From positions 86,191-150,190 of the forward strand of contig CAJJWN010000002.1 in the NCBI GenBank assembly GCA_905196835.1: a stretch of 64,000 nucleotides of DNA. The letters run 5' to 3'. Shown here piece after piece: positions 17,407 to 26,788 of the stretch. This stretch comes from an uncultured Prevotella sp. GTDB taxonomy: Bacteria; Bacteroidota; Bacteroidia; Bacteroidales; Bacteroidaceae. The translations under genes and the position numbers were made by a program. The stretch's first letter is position 1. Every line of letters starts with the position of its first letter. The notes under the pieces are model-generated. The model made no database searches, had not been told where the DNA came from, and saw nothing but the letters and a program-made list of their open reading frames with translations.

Positions 17407-17829
17407 ATGAAAAATAAATATTCAGTAATTACCATCGTCTCATGTTTCCTGCTTGGATTGTTATGGAACTGGAACAATCTGAGACCAAGAGACTATTGCA
17501 GAGATGCCGTAGATGCGAATTTATACAAAGAGAAAAAGGCCATCAATGAAAAAGGCGACACTGCCGCATATAAAATCTTAGTTGATTCCATGCGGACGGA
17601 CAAACGTCTTTCCAAAGGAAGCTACTTTTATTATTCATTCATTATGGCTACAATTTATGAGTATACCCCGGCCAATTTCGATGTATATTGTGCCTTGCGC
17701 GATGTTTACAACGGTCTGGATTCTATGGATGTTGATACAAAATACATGGCTATGTTTTTTCTGAAAAGAGGTAAAGAAAGAGGTGACGGCAGATGCGAAA
17801 AAGAGCTGAAACGGATAGAAAAATTATAG
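17407..17829 (+). CDS. AT-rich orphan, membrane-anchored protein B
   Basis: A 140-residue protein with the same plan as its neighbour: a short N-terminal hydrophobic segment (VITIVSCFLLGLLW), then a helical domain with repeated Tyr/Phe positions (GSYFYYSFIMATIYEY), possibly a TPR-like helical pair. It starts two bases after the stop of protein A. No family is recognised. The two could be an accessory module, for example immunity-like proteins, but nothing in the sequence proves that. Confidence 0.65.
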   Translation: MKNKYSVITIVSCFLLGLLWNWNNLRPRDYCRDAVDANLYKEKKAINEKGDTAAYKILVDSMRTDKRLSKGSYFYYSFIMATIYEYTPANFDVYCALRDVYNGLDSMDVDTKYMAMFFLKRGKERGDGRCEKELKRIEKL

Positions 17830-17903
17830 ACATTCTTTAACCTTGGGTAACTTGGGCGGATATATACAGTTGATTAAAGCTTTTCAGAACCAATAAATAA
17901 GAT

Positions 17904-17955
17904 ATAATATGAGAGGGTCATCATGGCTGCAGCCATGATGACCCTCTCATATTAT
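17904..17955. terminator. 52-bp perfect palindrome between convergent genes
   Basis: Both strands read identically from 17904 to 17955 around a CTGCAG centre, with arms such as GAGAGGGTCATCATGG. It ends one base before the stop of the leftward regulator gene and lies 75 bases past protein B, and AT-rich flanks give T-tracts on both sides. It probably ends transcription from both directions. Confidence 0.8.
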
Positions 17956-17956
17956 A

Positions 17957-18556
17957 TTATTCCCCTAACGTAATGTTTGAGCGTACTCGGCTCAACGTCT
18001 CCGGAGTCATTTGCAGGTAACTTGCAATATACACCAATGGTGCACGCAAAGATAGTTGCGGAGACAACTTGCAAAGTTTCCTATAACGGTCTTGGGCGGT
18101 CTCAAAACGCACCAAATCCGCATGTATTTGAGAGTTAATCAATGATTCTTCAAGTATCTTTCTATATAATATCTGTATATTTACATTGTGTAGGGCCACT
18201 TCTTCAAGCCTGGCTTTAGGTAAAGCATATATCAATACAGGCTCTAATGCTTCAACTTGCAAATGGGTCGGTTCTTCTTTGAAAAGGCTTTCAATGCACA
18301 TTATTATTTCTCCCTCGGGAGCCATGTGCTCTGTTACGTCTTTGCCTTTTTTAAAATAGAATTGACGCACAAGTCCTTTCTCTATGTAATAAATGTTTTT
18401 GCAAACTTCTCCTTCCTTCAAAATCATGTCGCCTTTGGCAAACTTCATTTGAACAAGTACATTTTCAAGGATGTCAAGCTCGTCGTGAGTCATTGTACTG
18501 TACTTACGTGCAAGCTCTCGCGCTATGTCGCGCTTTGTTTTCAACATCTCTTTCAT
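17957..18556 (-). CDS. Crp/Fnr-family transcriptional regulator
   Basis: A 199-residue regulator. Residues about 20-130 form the cyclic-nucleotide-binding-like beta roll (FAKGDMILKEGEVCKNIYYI, EKGLVRQFYFKKGKDVTEHM). The C-terminal helix-turn-helix is LVYIASYLQMTPETLSRVRS. There are no N-terminal cysteines for an Fnr iron-sulfur cluster, and the phosphate-binding cassette of true CRP is not evident, so the signal is unknown. It sits alone between a palindromic terminator and lepA. Confidence 0.88.
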   Translation of the reverse strand: MKEMLKTKRDIARELARKYSTMTHDELDILENVLVQMKFAKGDMILKEGEVCKNIYYIEKGLVRQFYFKKGKDVTEHMAPEGEIIMCIESLFKEEPTHLQVEALEPVLIYALPKARLEEVALHNVNIQILYRKILEESLINSQIHADLVRFETAQDRYRKLCKLSPQLSLRAPLVYIASYLQMTPETLSRVRSNITLGE

Positions 18557-18592
18557 TCCTACCTCCTTTCATTATTGTTCAGCTCATGTGCA

Positions 18593-20377
18593 TCAATCTA
18601 ATTTCAATACTGCAAGAAACGCTTTCTGCGGAACTTCTACATTCCCGATTTGTTTCATTCGTTTCTTTCCTTTCTTTTGCTTTTCCAATAACTTGCGTTT
18701 ACGACTTACATCGCCACCGTAACACTTTGCCGTGACGTCTTTACGTACGCACTTTATTGTTTCGCGTGCTATGATTTTTGAACCTATTGCCGCTTGTATG
18801 GCAATATCAAATTGTTGCCTTGGTATCAGCTCTTTAAGCTTTTCACACATTCTACGCCCCAAAACTACCGCATTGTCCTGATGTGTCAAGGTTGACAGTG
18901 CATCAACAGGCTCACCGTTTAGCAGTATGTCAAGCTTTGCAAGCTTTGACGGGCGGAAGCAATCGACATGGTAGTCAAATGAAGCGTACCCCTTTGAGAT
19001 GCTTTTCAACTTATCATAAAAGTCAATCACAATCTCACCTAATGGTATCATAAAATACAACTCCACCCTGTTTCCGCTGACATATTCTTGTTTGACAAGT
19101 TCTCCACGCTTGTCAAGGCATAGTTTCATTATCGGACCGATATAATCTGTGCTTGTTATTATGGATGCACGAATGTATGGCTCTTCGATGTGGTCTATCA
19201 TAGTCGCGTCCGGTAATCCCGAGGGATTATGTACCTCCTTGGCATTTCCTTGTTTGTCATAAACCATGTAGGATACATTGGGAACGGTCGTAATGACATC
19301 CATATTAAATTCCCTGTCCAAACGCTCTTGTACGATTTCCATATGAAGTAGACCAAGGAAACCACAACGAAAACCGAATCCCAACGCAACCGACGATTCC
19401 GGAGAGAATGTCAATGACGCATCGTTCAACTGCAATTTCTCAAGTGAGGCTCGTAAGTTCTCGTAATCAGCAGGGTCGATGGGATATACTCCGGCAAAAA
19501 CCATTGGCTTTACTTCTTGGAAACCTGATATGGCTTTGTCGCATGGAGTGTTTACATGGGTTATCGTATCACCGACCTTTACTTCTTTGCTGTCCTTTAT
19601 TCCACTTATGATATACCCAACGTCTCCTGTCCCCAAGCTTGCCCGAGGTATCATATCCATTTTCAATACTCCGACTTCGTCTGCCACATATTCCATCCCT
19701 GTATTGAAAAATTTGACTTTATCACCTTTGCTGATGATGCCGTTCTCTATTTTGAAGTAAGCGATTATGCCCCTGAAAGGATTGAAGACAGAATCAAATA
19801 TCAATGCTTGTAATGGTGCCTTAGCATCACCTGTAGGGTGCGGAACACGCTCAACTACGGCATCCAATATTTCCTTTATTCCTTCACCGGTCTTGCCTGA
19901 AGCACGTAAGATTTCACTACGGCTACAGCCTAACAAATCAACAATTTCATCTTCCACCTCATCAGGCATGGCTGACGGCATGTCAATCTTGTTTATTACA
20001 GGAATTATCTCCAAGTCATGTTCAAGCGCCATGTACAAGTTGCTTATAGTTTGGGCTTGTACTCCTTGTGTCGCGTCAACAACAAGCAACGCACCCTCAC
20101 ACGCCGCAATGCTTCTGGATACCTCATAAGAAAAGTCAACGTGTCCCGGAGTGTCGATTAGATTAAGCACATACTTTGAACCTTTATAATCGTATTCCAT
20201 CTGTATGGCATGGCTCTTTATCGTGATACCTCGTTCACGCTCAAGTTCCATGTCGTCAAGCATTTGTCCTTCTGTTATTTGGATTGTATTGGTATATTCC
20301 AACAAACGGTCTGCTATAGTAGATTTTCCGTGGTCGATATGTGCTATTATGCAAAAGTTCCTAATTTCGTTCATCAA
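18593..20377 (-). CDS. lepA: Elongation factor 4 (back-translocating GTPase)
   Basis: Ribosome-associated GTPase that acts during initiation or stalled elongation. At 594 residues it is full length. The G domain shows [18 protein letters not shown] (G1), [15 protein letters not shown] (G3) and [10 protein letters not shown] (G4). The EF-G-like domains II, III and V and the LepA-specific C-terminal domain follow ([20 protein letters not shown] near the end). Start: ATG 20377. A -7-like box (minus strand TATATTTG at 20395-20402) lies 18 bases upstream. Confidence 0.97.
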   Translation of the reverse strand: MMNEIRNFCIIAHIDHGKSTIADRLLEYTNTIQITEGQMLDDMELERERGITIKSHAIQMEYDYKGSKYVLNLIDTPGHVDFSYEVSRSIAACEGALLVVDATQGVQAQTISNLYMALEHDLEIIPVINKIDMPSAMPDEVEDEIVDLLGCSRSEILRASGKTGEGIKEILDAVVERVPHPTGDAKAPLQALIFDSVFNPFRGIIAYFKIENGIISKGDKVKFFNTGMEYVADEVGVLKMDMIPRASLGTGDVGYIISGIKDSKEVKVGDTITHVNTPCDKAISGFQEVKPMVFAGVYPIDPADYENLRASLEKLQLNDASLTFSPESSVALGFGFRCGFLGLLHMEIVQERLDREFNMDVITTVPNVSYMVYDKQGNAKEVHNPSGLPDATMIDHIEEPYIRASIITSTDYIGPIMKLCLDKRGELVKQEYVSGNRVELYFMIPLGEIVIDFYDKLKSISKGYASFDYHVDCFRPSKLAKLDILLNGEPVDALSTLTHQDNAVVLGRRMCEKLKELIPRQQFDIAIQAAIGSKIIARETIKCVRKDVTAKCYGGDVSRKRKLLEKQKKGKKRMKQIGNVEVPQKAFLAVLKLD

Positions 20378-20496
20378 TCAATCTTTTTGGAACGCAAATA
20401 TACAAAAAAATGCCATTCAGTCCTAAGAATTCGGCTATTTATTATGAATAAATCGAAAAAATCGACTCATGTATATACAGATAGAAAGATATTCCG

Positions 20497-20504
20497 TAAC
20501 TTTG
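20497..20504 (+). promoter_or_regulatory. Candidate -7 box for the small lipoprotein gene
   Basis: TAACTTTG, 26 bases before the ATG at 20530, with no TTTG at the usual distance. It supports 20530 rather than the in-frame ATG-like start at 20509, which lies within the likely start-site region. Confidence 0.45.
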
Positions 20505-20529
20505 CATATTGACTAAGCAAAGTATAAAA

Positions 20530-20928
20530 ATGAAAAAATACTTATTGATTTTAACATGTACTTTTGCATTCACTTCGTGCCATGAAAGTCTTGAAGACAA
20601 AGCAGCCCGTGAAGCAAAGGAGTTTACACGAAAGAACTGTCCCGTTCAAGTTTCGGAATTTATTGTGAACGATAGTATGACTTATGAAAAAGACAAAAGG
20701 ACAATCCATTACTTCTACACCATCAATGGTGCAGCCGACACAACGACCGCAATCAACAGGCAGCAGGCAAAGGAGGAATTGATTAAAGGTGTGAAAGACG
20801 CAACATCATTAAGGACTTACAAGGAGCACGACTTCAACTTTGCTTATACATATTATTCGTCAAAGCACAAAGGGGAAAAACTGATTGAAGTCATCGTCAC
20901 TCCTAAAGATTATAAGAATGTAAAGTAA
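20530..20928 (+). CDS. Small lipoprotein of unknown function
   Basis: A 132-residue lipoprotein from ATG 20530, with a short signal (MKKYLLILTCTFAFTSC) and lipobox FTSC. The mature part is hydrophilic with alternating charge (DKAAREAKEFTRKNCPVQVS, HYFYTINGAADTT). Its pattern of strands (EFIVNDSMTYE, IHYFYTINGAA, LIEVIVTPKDY) resembles small periplasmic beta proteins, but I recognise no named family. It is a single gene flanked by lepA and a bidirectional terminator. Confidence 0.72.
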   Translation: MKKYLLILTCTFAFTSCHESLEDKAAREAKEFTRKNCPVQVSEFIVNDSMTYEKDKRTIHYFYTINGAADTTTAINRQQAKEELIKGVKDATSLRTYKEHDFNFAYTYYSSKHKGEKLIEVIVTPKDYKNVK

Positions 20929-20947
20929 CGAACTTACATAAAAACAG

Positions 20948-20975
20948 TACGAGGGTGTTGTTGAACACCCTCGTA
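20948..20975. terminator. Bidirectional terminator
   Basis: A perfect 12-bp stem (TACGAGGGTGTT at 20948-20959 with AACACCCTCGTA at 20964-20975), a 4-base loop, and T-rich flanks. It serves the rightward lipoprotein gene and the leftward TSCPD gene, whose stop is at 20977. Confidence 0.8.
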
Positions 20976-20976
20976 T

Positions 20977-21234
20977 TTATTTTGTATTTTTCAGTGCGTC
21001 AATAGCACGGCATAGTTGGTCTGGACAACTTGTCAGCTTGCTTCCGCAACGAATACCATCAAGGCGTTTTTTAACTTCATCAGCATCCATTCCCTTTACC
21101 AGAGAGCAGATACCTTGTAAGTTTCCATTGCAGCCGCCGATAAAACTTATGTCGCTTATCCGATTGCCGTCATCAATCTCAAGATTGATAACTTTGCTGC
21201 AAGTACCTGATGTTGTGTATGAAATCTTTTTCAC
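20977..21234 (-). CDS. TSCPD-domain protein (TIGR03905-like)
   Basis: An 85-residue protein starting with GTG at 21234 (GTG-AAA-AAG). It resembles the stand-alone TSCPD family, whose domain is also found at the C-terminus of some ribonucleotide reductases. Visible are YTTSGTCSKVINLEID, FIGGCNGNLQGICSLVKGMD and IRCGSKLTSCPDQLCRAID, with five conserved-looking cysteines that could bind metal. Its biochemical role is unknown. It is 31 bases downstream of the YebC-family gene in the same direction. Confidence 0.85.
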   Translation of the reverse strand: MKKISYTTSGTCSKVINLEIDDGNRISDISFIGGCNGNLQGICSLVKGMDADEVKKRLDGIRCGSKLTSCPDQLCRAIDALKNTK

Positions 21235-21265
21235 TTAAACAAAATATTAATATCCGCTGAAACAA

Positions 21266-21994
21266 TTATTCTTCAGGCTTCATGTTGGTATAAACATTCT
21301 GCACATCGTCATCATCCTCAAGCAAGTCTACCATCTTGTCTATCGTCGCACGTTCCTCCGCGGTAACATCCTTCAGGTCGTTGGGAATGCGTGTGAACTC
21401 TGCACCTGTAACTTCAAAGCCGTTTTCTTCCAAATGTTTTTGAATGTCACCAAAACTTTTCGGGTCGCCGTATATTGTTATTTCGTCAGTCTCATCGTCT
21501 ACGTCATAGTCTTCCTCTACGCCATAATCAATAAGGTCGAGGATTAATTCGTCAATATCGAGACCGTCCTTTTTCTTGAATGTGAAAACGCATTTGTGGT
21601 CGAACAAGAAAGACAGGCTGCCCATTGTACCAAGGTTGCCGCTGAACTTGTTGAATATTGCACGCACATTGCCTACCGTGCGGGTGGTATTGTCTGTCGC
21701 AGCGTCTACAAATATAGCAATGCCATGCGGGCCATATCCTTCATACGTAACTTCCTTGTAGTCGCTTTGGTCTTTACCCATAGCGTTCTTTATCGCACGC
21801 TTCACATTCTCCAGCGGCATATTCTCACGTTTCGCATTGAGGATTATCGAACGCAAGTGTGGATTGTTGTCCGGGTCGGGACCGCCAGCTTTCACGGCAA
21901 TGGCTATTTGTTTGCCAATCTTTGTAAAAGTCCTGGCCATATGGCCCCATCTTTTCAGCTTGGTAGCTTTACGGTATTCAAATGCTCTTCCCAT
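21266..21994 (-). CDS. YebC/PmpR-family protein
   Basis: A 242-residue member of the YebC/TACO1 family. Members are described as DNA-binding regulators or as factors that help ribosomes pass proline stretches. The start MGRAFEYRKATKLKRWGHMA matches the family, and GGPDPDNNPHLRSIILNAKR and YEGYGPHGIAIFVDAATDN are hallmark segments. The acidic C-terminal end (LLEDDDDVQNVYTNMKPEE) is typical. It lies between pheT and the TSCPD gene, all leftward, with a 34-base gap to pheT. Confidence 0.94.
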   Translation of the reverse strand: MGRAFEYRKATKLKRWGHMARTFTKIGKQIAIAVKAGGPDPDNNPHLRSIILNAKRENMPLENVKRAIKNAMGKDQSDYKEVTYEGYGPHGIAIFVDAATDNTTRTVGNVRAIFNKFSGNLGTMGSLSFLFDHKCVFTFKKKDGLDIDELILDLIDYGVEEDYDVDDETDEITIYGDPKSFGDIQKHLEENGFEVTGAEFTRIPNDLKDVTAEERATIDKMVDLLEDDDDVQNVYTNMKPEE

Positions 21995-22028
21995 ATTTAT
22001 TGTTTTATAATTATCTTGTTGTTGTGTA

Positions 22029-24491
22029 TTATCTCAATTCTGCGTTAAGTTCTTTCTTCAAGTTGTTTATCAACTTACCCATAATGGCATCTATCTGCTT
22101 GTCTGTCAATGTCTTGCTCTCGTCTTGGAGGATGAAATTCACAGCATAGCTCTTTTTGCCTTCAGGCAGGTTCTTACCTTCATAAACGTCGAAAAGCTCA
22201 ACCTTTTTCAAGAACTTGCGTTCTGTCTGGTTGGCAATGCGTTCAATGTCTCCGAACTTCACGTTCTTGTCTATCAGCAATGCCAAGTCACGGCTGACAG
22301 CCGGGTACTTGCTGATTTCGTGGAAGCCAACGACATTTTTATTGACAGCCTTGACTACGTCATTCCAATGAATGTCGGCATAATAAACAGGATTGTCTAT
22401 GCCAAACGCTTTCATCAACTTTTTGCTGACTACGCCTAATTCAGCCAAAACTTTACCGTTTCTGGTCTCCAAAGCCATGGCGTTGGAAAAGATGTCATTA
22501 TCGGATTTCTTTACAACAAGCTGTTCTGAAGCTACGCCAACACGCCTTAACACGTTTACAACGTAAGCTTTCAGTTCATAAAACGTTGAGTCTTCATCGG
22601 CATGTGCCCAGCTGCCCGACACCCGTTTGCCTGTTACCCAAAGGCCAAGATGCGTCTGCTCCTTATACGCCTGCATCGGATTATCAGGATTTTGCTTGGC
22701 TGGGTTGTACTCATAGACATTGCCAAATTCAAAAAGGCGTAAGTCGGGGTTTTTCCTGTTGGCGTTGTATGCTATACTTTCAAGACCTCCAAATAGCAGA
22801 GTCGCACGCATGACATTCAAGTCAGAACTCAACGGATTCATGATTTTTACAAGATTGTCTTCATGATAACTGTTCAAACCTGTGTAATAAGCACTCTTTG
22901 TCAAAGAGTTGTTCATAATCTCGTTGAAGCCACATCCAACAAGCTGCTCCCCTATAACGTTCTCAAGCTTGTGCTTGTTGTCCTCGTATCCCTTGATTAC
23001 AAGCGAGCTTTTCAGCTGTGTAGGTATCTCCACATTATTATACCCGTAGATGCGCAAGATGTCTTCAACCACATCACAAGGACGCTGCACATCGACACGA
23101 TAAGGTGGAACGCTAAGCTCTATACCGTCACTTGTCTCAGAGTCAATCTTCATTTCCAAGCTTGTGACGATAGACTTTATCATTTCAGGCTGCAAGTCCT
23201 TGCCTATCAGGCTATTAACATAATCATATTTCAACGAAACCTTGAAGTCTTGCATCGGTTCCGGATAAACATCGTTTATTTCCATAGACACCTTGCCCCC
23301 GGCAAGTTCCTTGCACATGATGGCTGCCTGCTTCAGCGCATATATTACTCCATTGGGGTCTATTCCACGCTCAAAGCGGAACGATGCGTCCGTGCTAAGG
23401 CCGTGGCGGCGTGCGCTTTTCCTTATCCATGTAGGATGGAAATACGCGCTTTCAAGGACTACGTTCCTTGTAGTCTCATACGTGCCGCTGCCCTTTCCGC
23501 CAAATACGCCGGCTATGCACATGGCATCTTCCTCGTTGCATATTGCAAGGTCGTGTGAGCCGAGCTTGTGCTCTACTCCGTCCAGTGTAACGAACGGTGT
23601 GCCTTCAGGCATGGTCTTGACAACAATATGATGGCCTGCCACCATGTCGGCATCAAAACAATGCAACGGCTGGCCGTAAGCCATCATTATATAATTGGTT
23701 ATGTCTACGATGTTGTTTATCGGGCGCAGGCCTATCACGCGGAGCCTGTCTTGCAGCCATGCCGGGCTCTCCTTGACCTCGCAATCGGTTATGCTTACGC
23801 AGGCATAGCGTTTGCAGGCGTCATGGTTCTCTATTGTCACCTTTACAGGCAGGTCATTGTTGTCAACGGCGAAACCATTGCAGTCAGGACGATGCAGCGA
23901 CGTTTCATAGCCATTGCGTACCAACCATGCGTAAAGGTCGCGCGCTACGCCCCAGTGAGACAGCGCGTCGGCACGGTTGGCGGTTATGTCAATCTCGATG
24001 AGCCAGTCGCTCTCCAAGTTGTAATATTCCGCCGCAGGCTGGCCTACCTTTGCGTCTTCCGGCAACACTATTATGCCATCATGGCTTGTGCCCACGCCTA
24101 TTTCGTCTTCGGCGCATATCATGCCGTAACTTTCAACGCCACGCAGTTTGGATTTCTTTATCACAAATTCCTTGTCGCCATCATACAGGACGCAGCCCAA
24201 GTCGGCCACTATAACCTTCTGCCCTGCGGCAACGTTCGGAGCTCCGCATACTATCTGCGACGGCGTTTCACGCCCAAGGTCAACCGTTGTGACATGCAGA
24301 TGGTCTGAATTCGGGTGGGGTTCGCAGGTAAGCACTTTGCCTACATACAAGCCTTTAAGTCCGCCCTTGATGCTCTGCACTTCCTCCAAGGCGTCTACTT
24401 CAAGTCCGGTAGATGTAAGGGCGTCGCAAACTTCTTGAGGCGTAAGGGTGAAATCAACGTATTCCTTAAGCCATTTATAAGATATGTTCAT
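22029..24491 (-). CDS. pheT: Phenylalanine--tRNA ligase beta subunit
   Basis: Non-catalytic partner of PheS that supplies tRNA binding and editing. I place the start at ATG 24491 (820 residues) because MNISYKWLKEYVDFTLTPQE is the family's N-terminus. Order: EMAP-like tRNA-binding domain (residues about 40-150), B3/4 editing domain (LRPINNIVDITNYIMMAYG), B5 domain, catalytic-like core, and the C-terminal ferredoxin-fold anticodon-binding domain (EISKYPAVSRDLALLIDKNV onward). A complete promoter lies upstream. pheS is encoded 20 kb away on the other strand. Confidence 0.96.
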   Translation of the reverse strand: MNISYKWLKEYVDFTLTPQEVCDALTSTGLEVDALEEVQSIKGGLKGLYVGKVLTCEPHPNSDHLHVTTVDLGRETPSQIVCGAPNVAAGQKVIVADLGCVLYDGDKEFVIKKSKLRGVESYGMICAEDEIGVGTSHDGIIVLPEDAKVGQPAAEYYNLESDWLIEIDITANRADALSHWGVARDLYAWLVRNGYETSLHRPDCNGFAVDNNDLPVKVTIENHDACKRYACVSITDCEVKESPAWLQDRLRVIGLRPINNIVDITNYIMMAYGQPLHCFDADMVAGHHIVVKTMPEGTPFVTLDGVEHKLGSHDLAICNEEDAMCIAGVFGGKGSGTYETTRNVVLESAYFHPTWIRKSARRHGLSTDASFRFERGIDPNGVIYALKQAAIMCKELAGGKVSMEINDVYPEPMQDFKVSLKYDYVNSLIGKDLQPEMIKSIVTSLEMKIDSETSDGIELSVPPYRVDVQRPCDVVEDILRIYGYNNVEIPTQLKSSLVIKGYEDNKHKLENVIGEQLVGCGFNEIMNNSLTKSAYYTGLNSYHEDNLVKIMNPLSSDLNVMRATLLFGGLESIAYNANRKNPDLRLFEFGNVYEYNPAKQNPDNPMQAYKEQTHLGLWVTGKRVSGSWAHADEDSTFYELKAYVVNVLRRVGVASEQLVVKKSDNDIFSNAMALETRNGKVLAELGVVSKKLMKAFGIDNPVYYADIHWNDVVKAVNKNVVGFHEISKYPAVSRDLALLIDKNVKFGDIERIANQTERKFLKKVELFDVYEGKNLPEGKKSYAVNFILQDESKTLTDKQIDAIMGKLINNLKKELNAELR

Positions 24492-24525
24492 CGCGAATTG
24501 ATTTATGCAATTTTTAAACCGACCG

Positions 24526-24557
24526 CAAAAGTAGTAATTTTTAATCACTTACACAAA
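24526..24557 (-). promoter_or_regulatory. Promoter TTTG-N20-TACTTTTG of pheT
   Basis: On the minus strand, TTTG (24554-24557) and TACTTTTG (24526-24533) are 20 bases apart. This gives a start near 24520 and a leader of about 28 bases, supporting the ATG at 24491. Confidence 0.7.
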
Positions 24558-24616
24558 AGTTTGCGGTAAAAACAACAGGTTGTGCCTTAATCGTGCTTTA
24601 AACGTGGCGGCAATGA

Positions 24617-25549
24617 TTACCGCCATGAAAGCCAGACTACTCTCATACCCGTCATGGTGCGTTGTTTTTGCAGATAGACGTACAACGTCTGCGGTTCTTC
24701 TACGACCTTGCGCCTAAGGCTGGAGGCGTTGAGAAGATGCAGCCCGTCATCATGCCACACGGCGAAGCCTATGTGCTGTATGTCAAGTCCTTTCAGCGTG
24801 GTGGTAAGGGCTATGATGTCACCGTCTTTTACCGTGTTCCGTAATAAAGACGTATTCTTTACTGCGGATTTAGGAATGTATTTGAATGCCAGCTTGTTAA
24901 GGCTTCTTTCCGTTTCTGCTATTTGCGGCACGTATTCAGGGTTTTCCTTCAGCATTTTGTATTTGCTTGGGTATGTTGACATATAATATACGTTGATTTT
25001 CTGAGTTGCTGAAAACGGTGGCACCGGCGACTGTATCTCACGGCACAAGCCCTTGGCTGTGTTGTCTTCTATCCAGTCAGTAAAGTAATGCAGTCGGCTT
25101 ACATAATGTGGAACACCACCGCCACGGTAACGTATCTTCTGCAAATTGGCGCAGAATGCACCGAATGAATAGGCTTTTTGCCTGACGCACATGGTCAGGG
25201 CCACAACGTTTTCTACATACGTGGTACAGTCAAGCTGCCTAAGGTTGACAACAAGACGCTCGCGCTTGTTTACTTCAAGAGTGTGCGCCACGTAAGGCAG
25301 GCCAAGCAATTTGCGTGCAAAATATATCGTGAAATTCGTCCCTTCCGCCTGGAGGCGTGCGCTGTTGAGCAGTGAAACGACCTTCATGCTGTCCGATTTG
25401 CTGTATTGTACATACTCCGCGACACTTTGTTTGACGCTGTTTTCATTTGATGAGGCATGTTGCCATGTCGGCTTTTCGCCACAGACATGCACACAGGCAA
25501 AGACCATGCAGAAGGCCGTTGATATGAGAATGCGATATGATTTGTTCAT
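24617..25549 (-). CDS. DUF1460-family secreted amidase-like protein
   Basis: About 310 residues with a signal peptide (SYRILISTAFCMVFACVHVC). It resembles the DUF1460 (NlpC/P60-like) family, thought to cut cell-wall peptides. The segment NLRQLDCTTYVENVVALTM holds the presumed catalytic Cys, and IQHIGFAVWHDDGLHLLNAS holds the presumed catalytic His followed by an H-L-x-N-A-S pattern. ATG near 25549 is preferred over a TTG two codons upstream. It is isolated, with a family B hairpin just upstream. Confidence 0.83.
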   Translation of the reverse strand: MNKSYRILISTAFCMVFACVHVCGEKPTWQHASSNENSVKQSVAEYVQYSKSDSMKVVSLLNSARLQAEGTNFTIYFARKLLGLPYVAHTLEVNKRERLVVNLRQLDCTTYVENVVALTMCVRQKAYSFGAFCANLQKIRYRGGGVPHYVSRLHYFTDWIEDNTAKGLCREIQSPVPPFSATQKINVYYMSTYPSKYKMLKENPEYVPQIAETERSLNKLAFKYIPKSAVKNTSLLRNTVKDGDIIALTTTLKGLDIQHIGFAVWHDDGLHLLNASSLRRKVVEEPQTLYVYLQKQRTMTGMRVVWLSWR

Positions 25550-25603
25550 GAACAATTTATATTTGAAGATGCTTGTATTTGTAAAAGACCGTCAATAGCG
25601 CCC

Positions 25604-25642
25604 TCAAAGGCCGTCTTTGACCGGGTTAAAGACGGCCTTTGA
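25604..25642 (-). repeat. Family B hairpin unit alone; probable terminator
   Basis: A 15-bp perfect stem (25604-25618 with 25628-25642, core AAAGGCCGTCTTT) with a 9-base loop; a third half-unit AAAGACGGCAT follows at 25650. It lies after the stop of the leftward oxidoreductase gene and may terminate it. The outer blocks of family B are absent. Confidence 0.65.
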
Positions 25643-25688
25643 GAATGCCAAAGACGGCATATTGGAAAGCGTATTGAATGAAAGCTTG

Positions 25689-26672
25689 TCAGAATTTGCC
25701 TAAAACCCTGTCCATCACCCAGTTAACAGGAGTGGTCGAGACGCTCGTACATGAGCATACGCCTATACCCTGCAAGTCTTCAATCACGGCTTTTATTATC
25801 GGCAGCTGCACGTATGGAGGGTTGGGTACGGTGATGCTTGTAGTGCCTTCGCTTGTCACGAGCTGGATAGGGTCGTAATTGTAAACCGAGAAACACAGCA
25901 TTCCCTTGTCCCCGATTACTTCTATGCGGTCCTCCTTGGCCGACTTATGTCCGACGAAACACCACGAGCCGCTTCCCGGCAGTCCGCTCTCAAAGCGGAA
26001 ACACGCACTGACGCTGTCTTCTGCCTGATACAGGCCGGCGCGGTTGGCGCACATGCCTTCTGCCTCGACTATGACCCCAAACAGGTCTTGCAGCAAGTCG
26101 AGCTGGTGAGGAGCAAGGTCGTAGAAGTAGCCGCCGCCGGCAATGTCGGGCTGCAAACGCCACGGAAGGGTTGCTCCTGCCGAGTAGTCAAGGTCGCGTG
26201 GAGGGCAAGAGAACCTTATTTGTACGTTCATTATGTCGCCAATCACTTTTTGTTGTATGATGTCCTTCACCTTCTTAAAATATGGCAGGTATCTTCTGTA
26301 ATATGCCACGAAGCAAGGAACTCCCGTCTGTTCGCTTACACGGTTTATCCTCGCGCAATCGTCATAATTGGCCGCCAACGGCTTTTCCACATAGACAGGC
26401 TTGCCGGCACGCATCGCCATAATGGCGAATGTGGCGTGGCTTGAAGGCGGCGTGGCTATGTAAATGGCGTTTACGTCAGGGTCGTTGATAAGCTCTTGGG
26501 CGTCGGTGTACCATCTTTTCACATGGTGGCGTTCGGCGTATGAGCGTGCCTTGTCGGCGTTGCGGCTCATCACGGCAATCACTTCAGAGCCTTCAACATC
26601 ATTGAAGGCAGGCCCCGACTTCTTTTCTGTAACTTCGCCGCAACCTATAAATCCCCATTTTAGAAGTTTCAT
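25689..26672 (-). CDS. Gfo/Idh/MocA-family oxidoreductase
   Basis: A 327-residue NAD(P)-dependent sugar or inositol dehydrogenase-like protein. The Rossmann start is LLKWGFIGCGEVTEKKSGPA, with a Gly-rich turn that is GCGEVTE rather than the commoner GxGxxG. AIYIATPPSSHA and VYVEKPLAANYDDCARI (the E-K-P motif with the catalytic Lys) follow. The C-terminal substrate domain contains GGGYFYDLAPHQLDLLQDLF with the H-x3-D pattern. No signal peptide is seen, so it is cytoplasmic. The substrate is unknown. Its leader holds a possible attenuator (26703-26796). Confidence 0.9.
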   Translation of the reverse strand: MKLLKWGFIGCGEVTEKKSGPAFNDVEGSEVIAVMSRNADKARSYAERHHVKRWYTDAQELINDPDVNAIYIATPPSSHATFAIMAMRAGKPVYVEKPLAANYDDCARINRVSEQTGVPCFVAYYRRYLPYFKKVKDIIQQKVIGDIMNVQIRFSCPPRDLDYSAGATLPWRLQPDIAGGGYFYDLAPHQLDLLQDLFGVIVEAEGMCANRAGLYQAEDSVSACFRFESGLPGSGSWCFVGHKSAKEDRIEVIGDKGMLCFSVYNYDPIQLVTSEGTTSITVPNPPYVQLPIIKAVIEDLQGIGVCSCTSVSTTPVNWVMDRVLGKF

Positions 26673-26702
26673 TACATTATTATATTAGATGTATTGTTTT
26701 TA

Positions 26703-26725
26703 TAAAAATGGCAAACTGCCATTTG
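26703..26725 (-). terminator. Terminator-like hairpin in the oxidoreductase leader
   Basis: On the minus strand, AAATGGCA and TGCCATTT form an 8-bp stem with a 3-base loop followed by a T-run, 30 bases before the ATG of the oxidoreductase. A second hairpin (ATGGAGAT with ATCTCCAT) precedes it. Together with the -7 box at 26789-26796 this could be an attenuator. Confidence 0.4.
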
Positions 26726-26788
26726 ATTGGCGTACATGGAGATGACCGCGTCGGGCATATCTCCATCCTACAACCGCTTATTTTCGGG

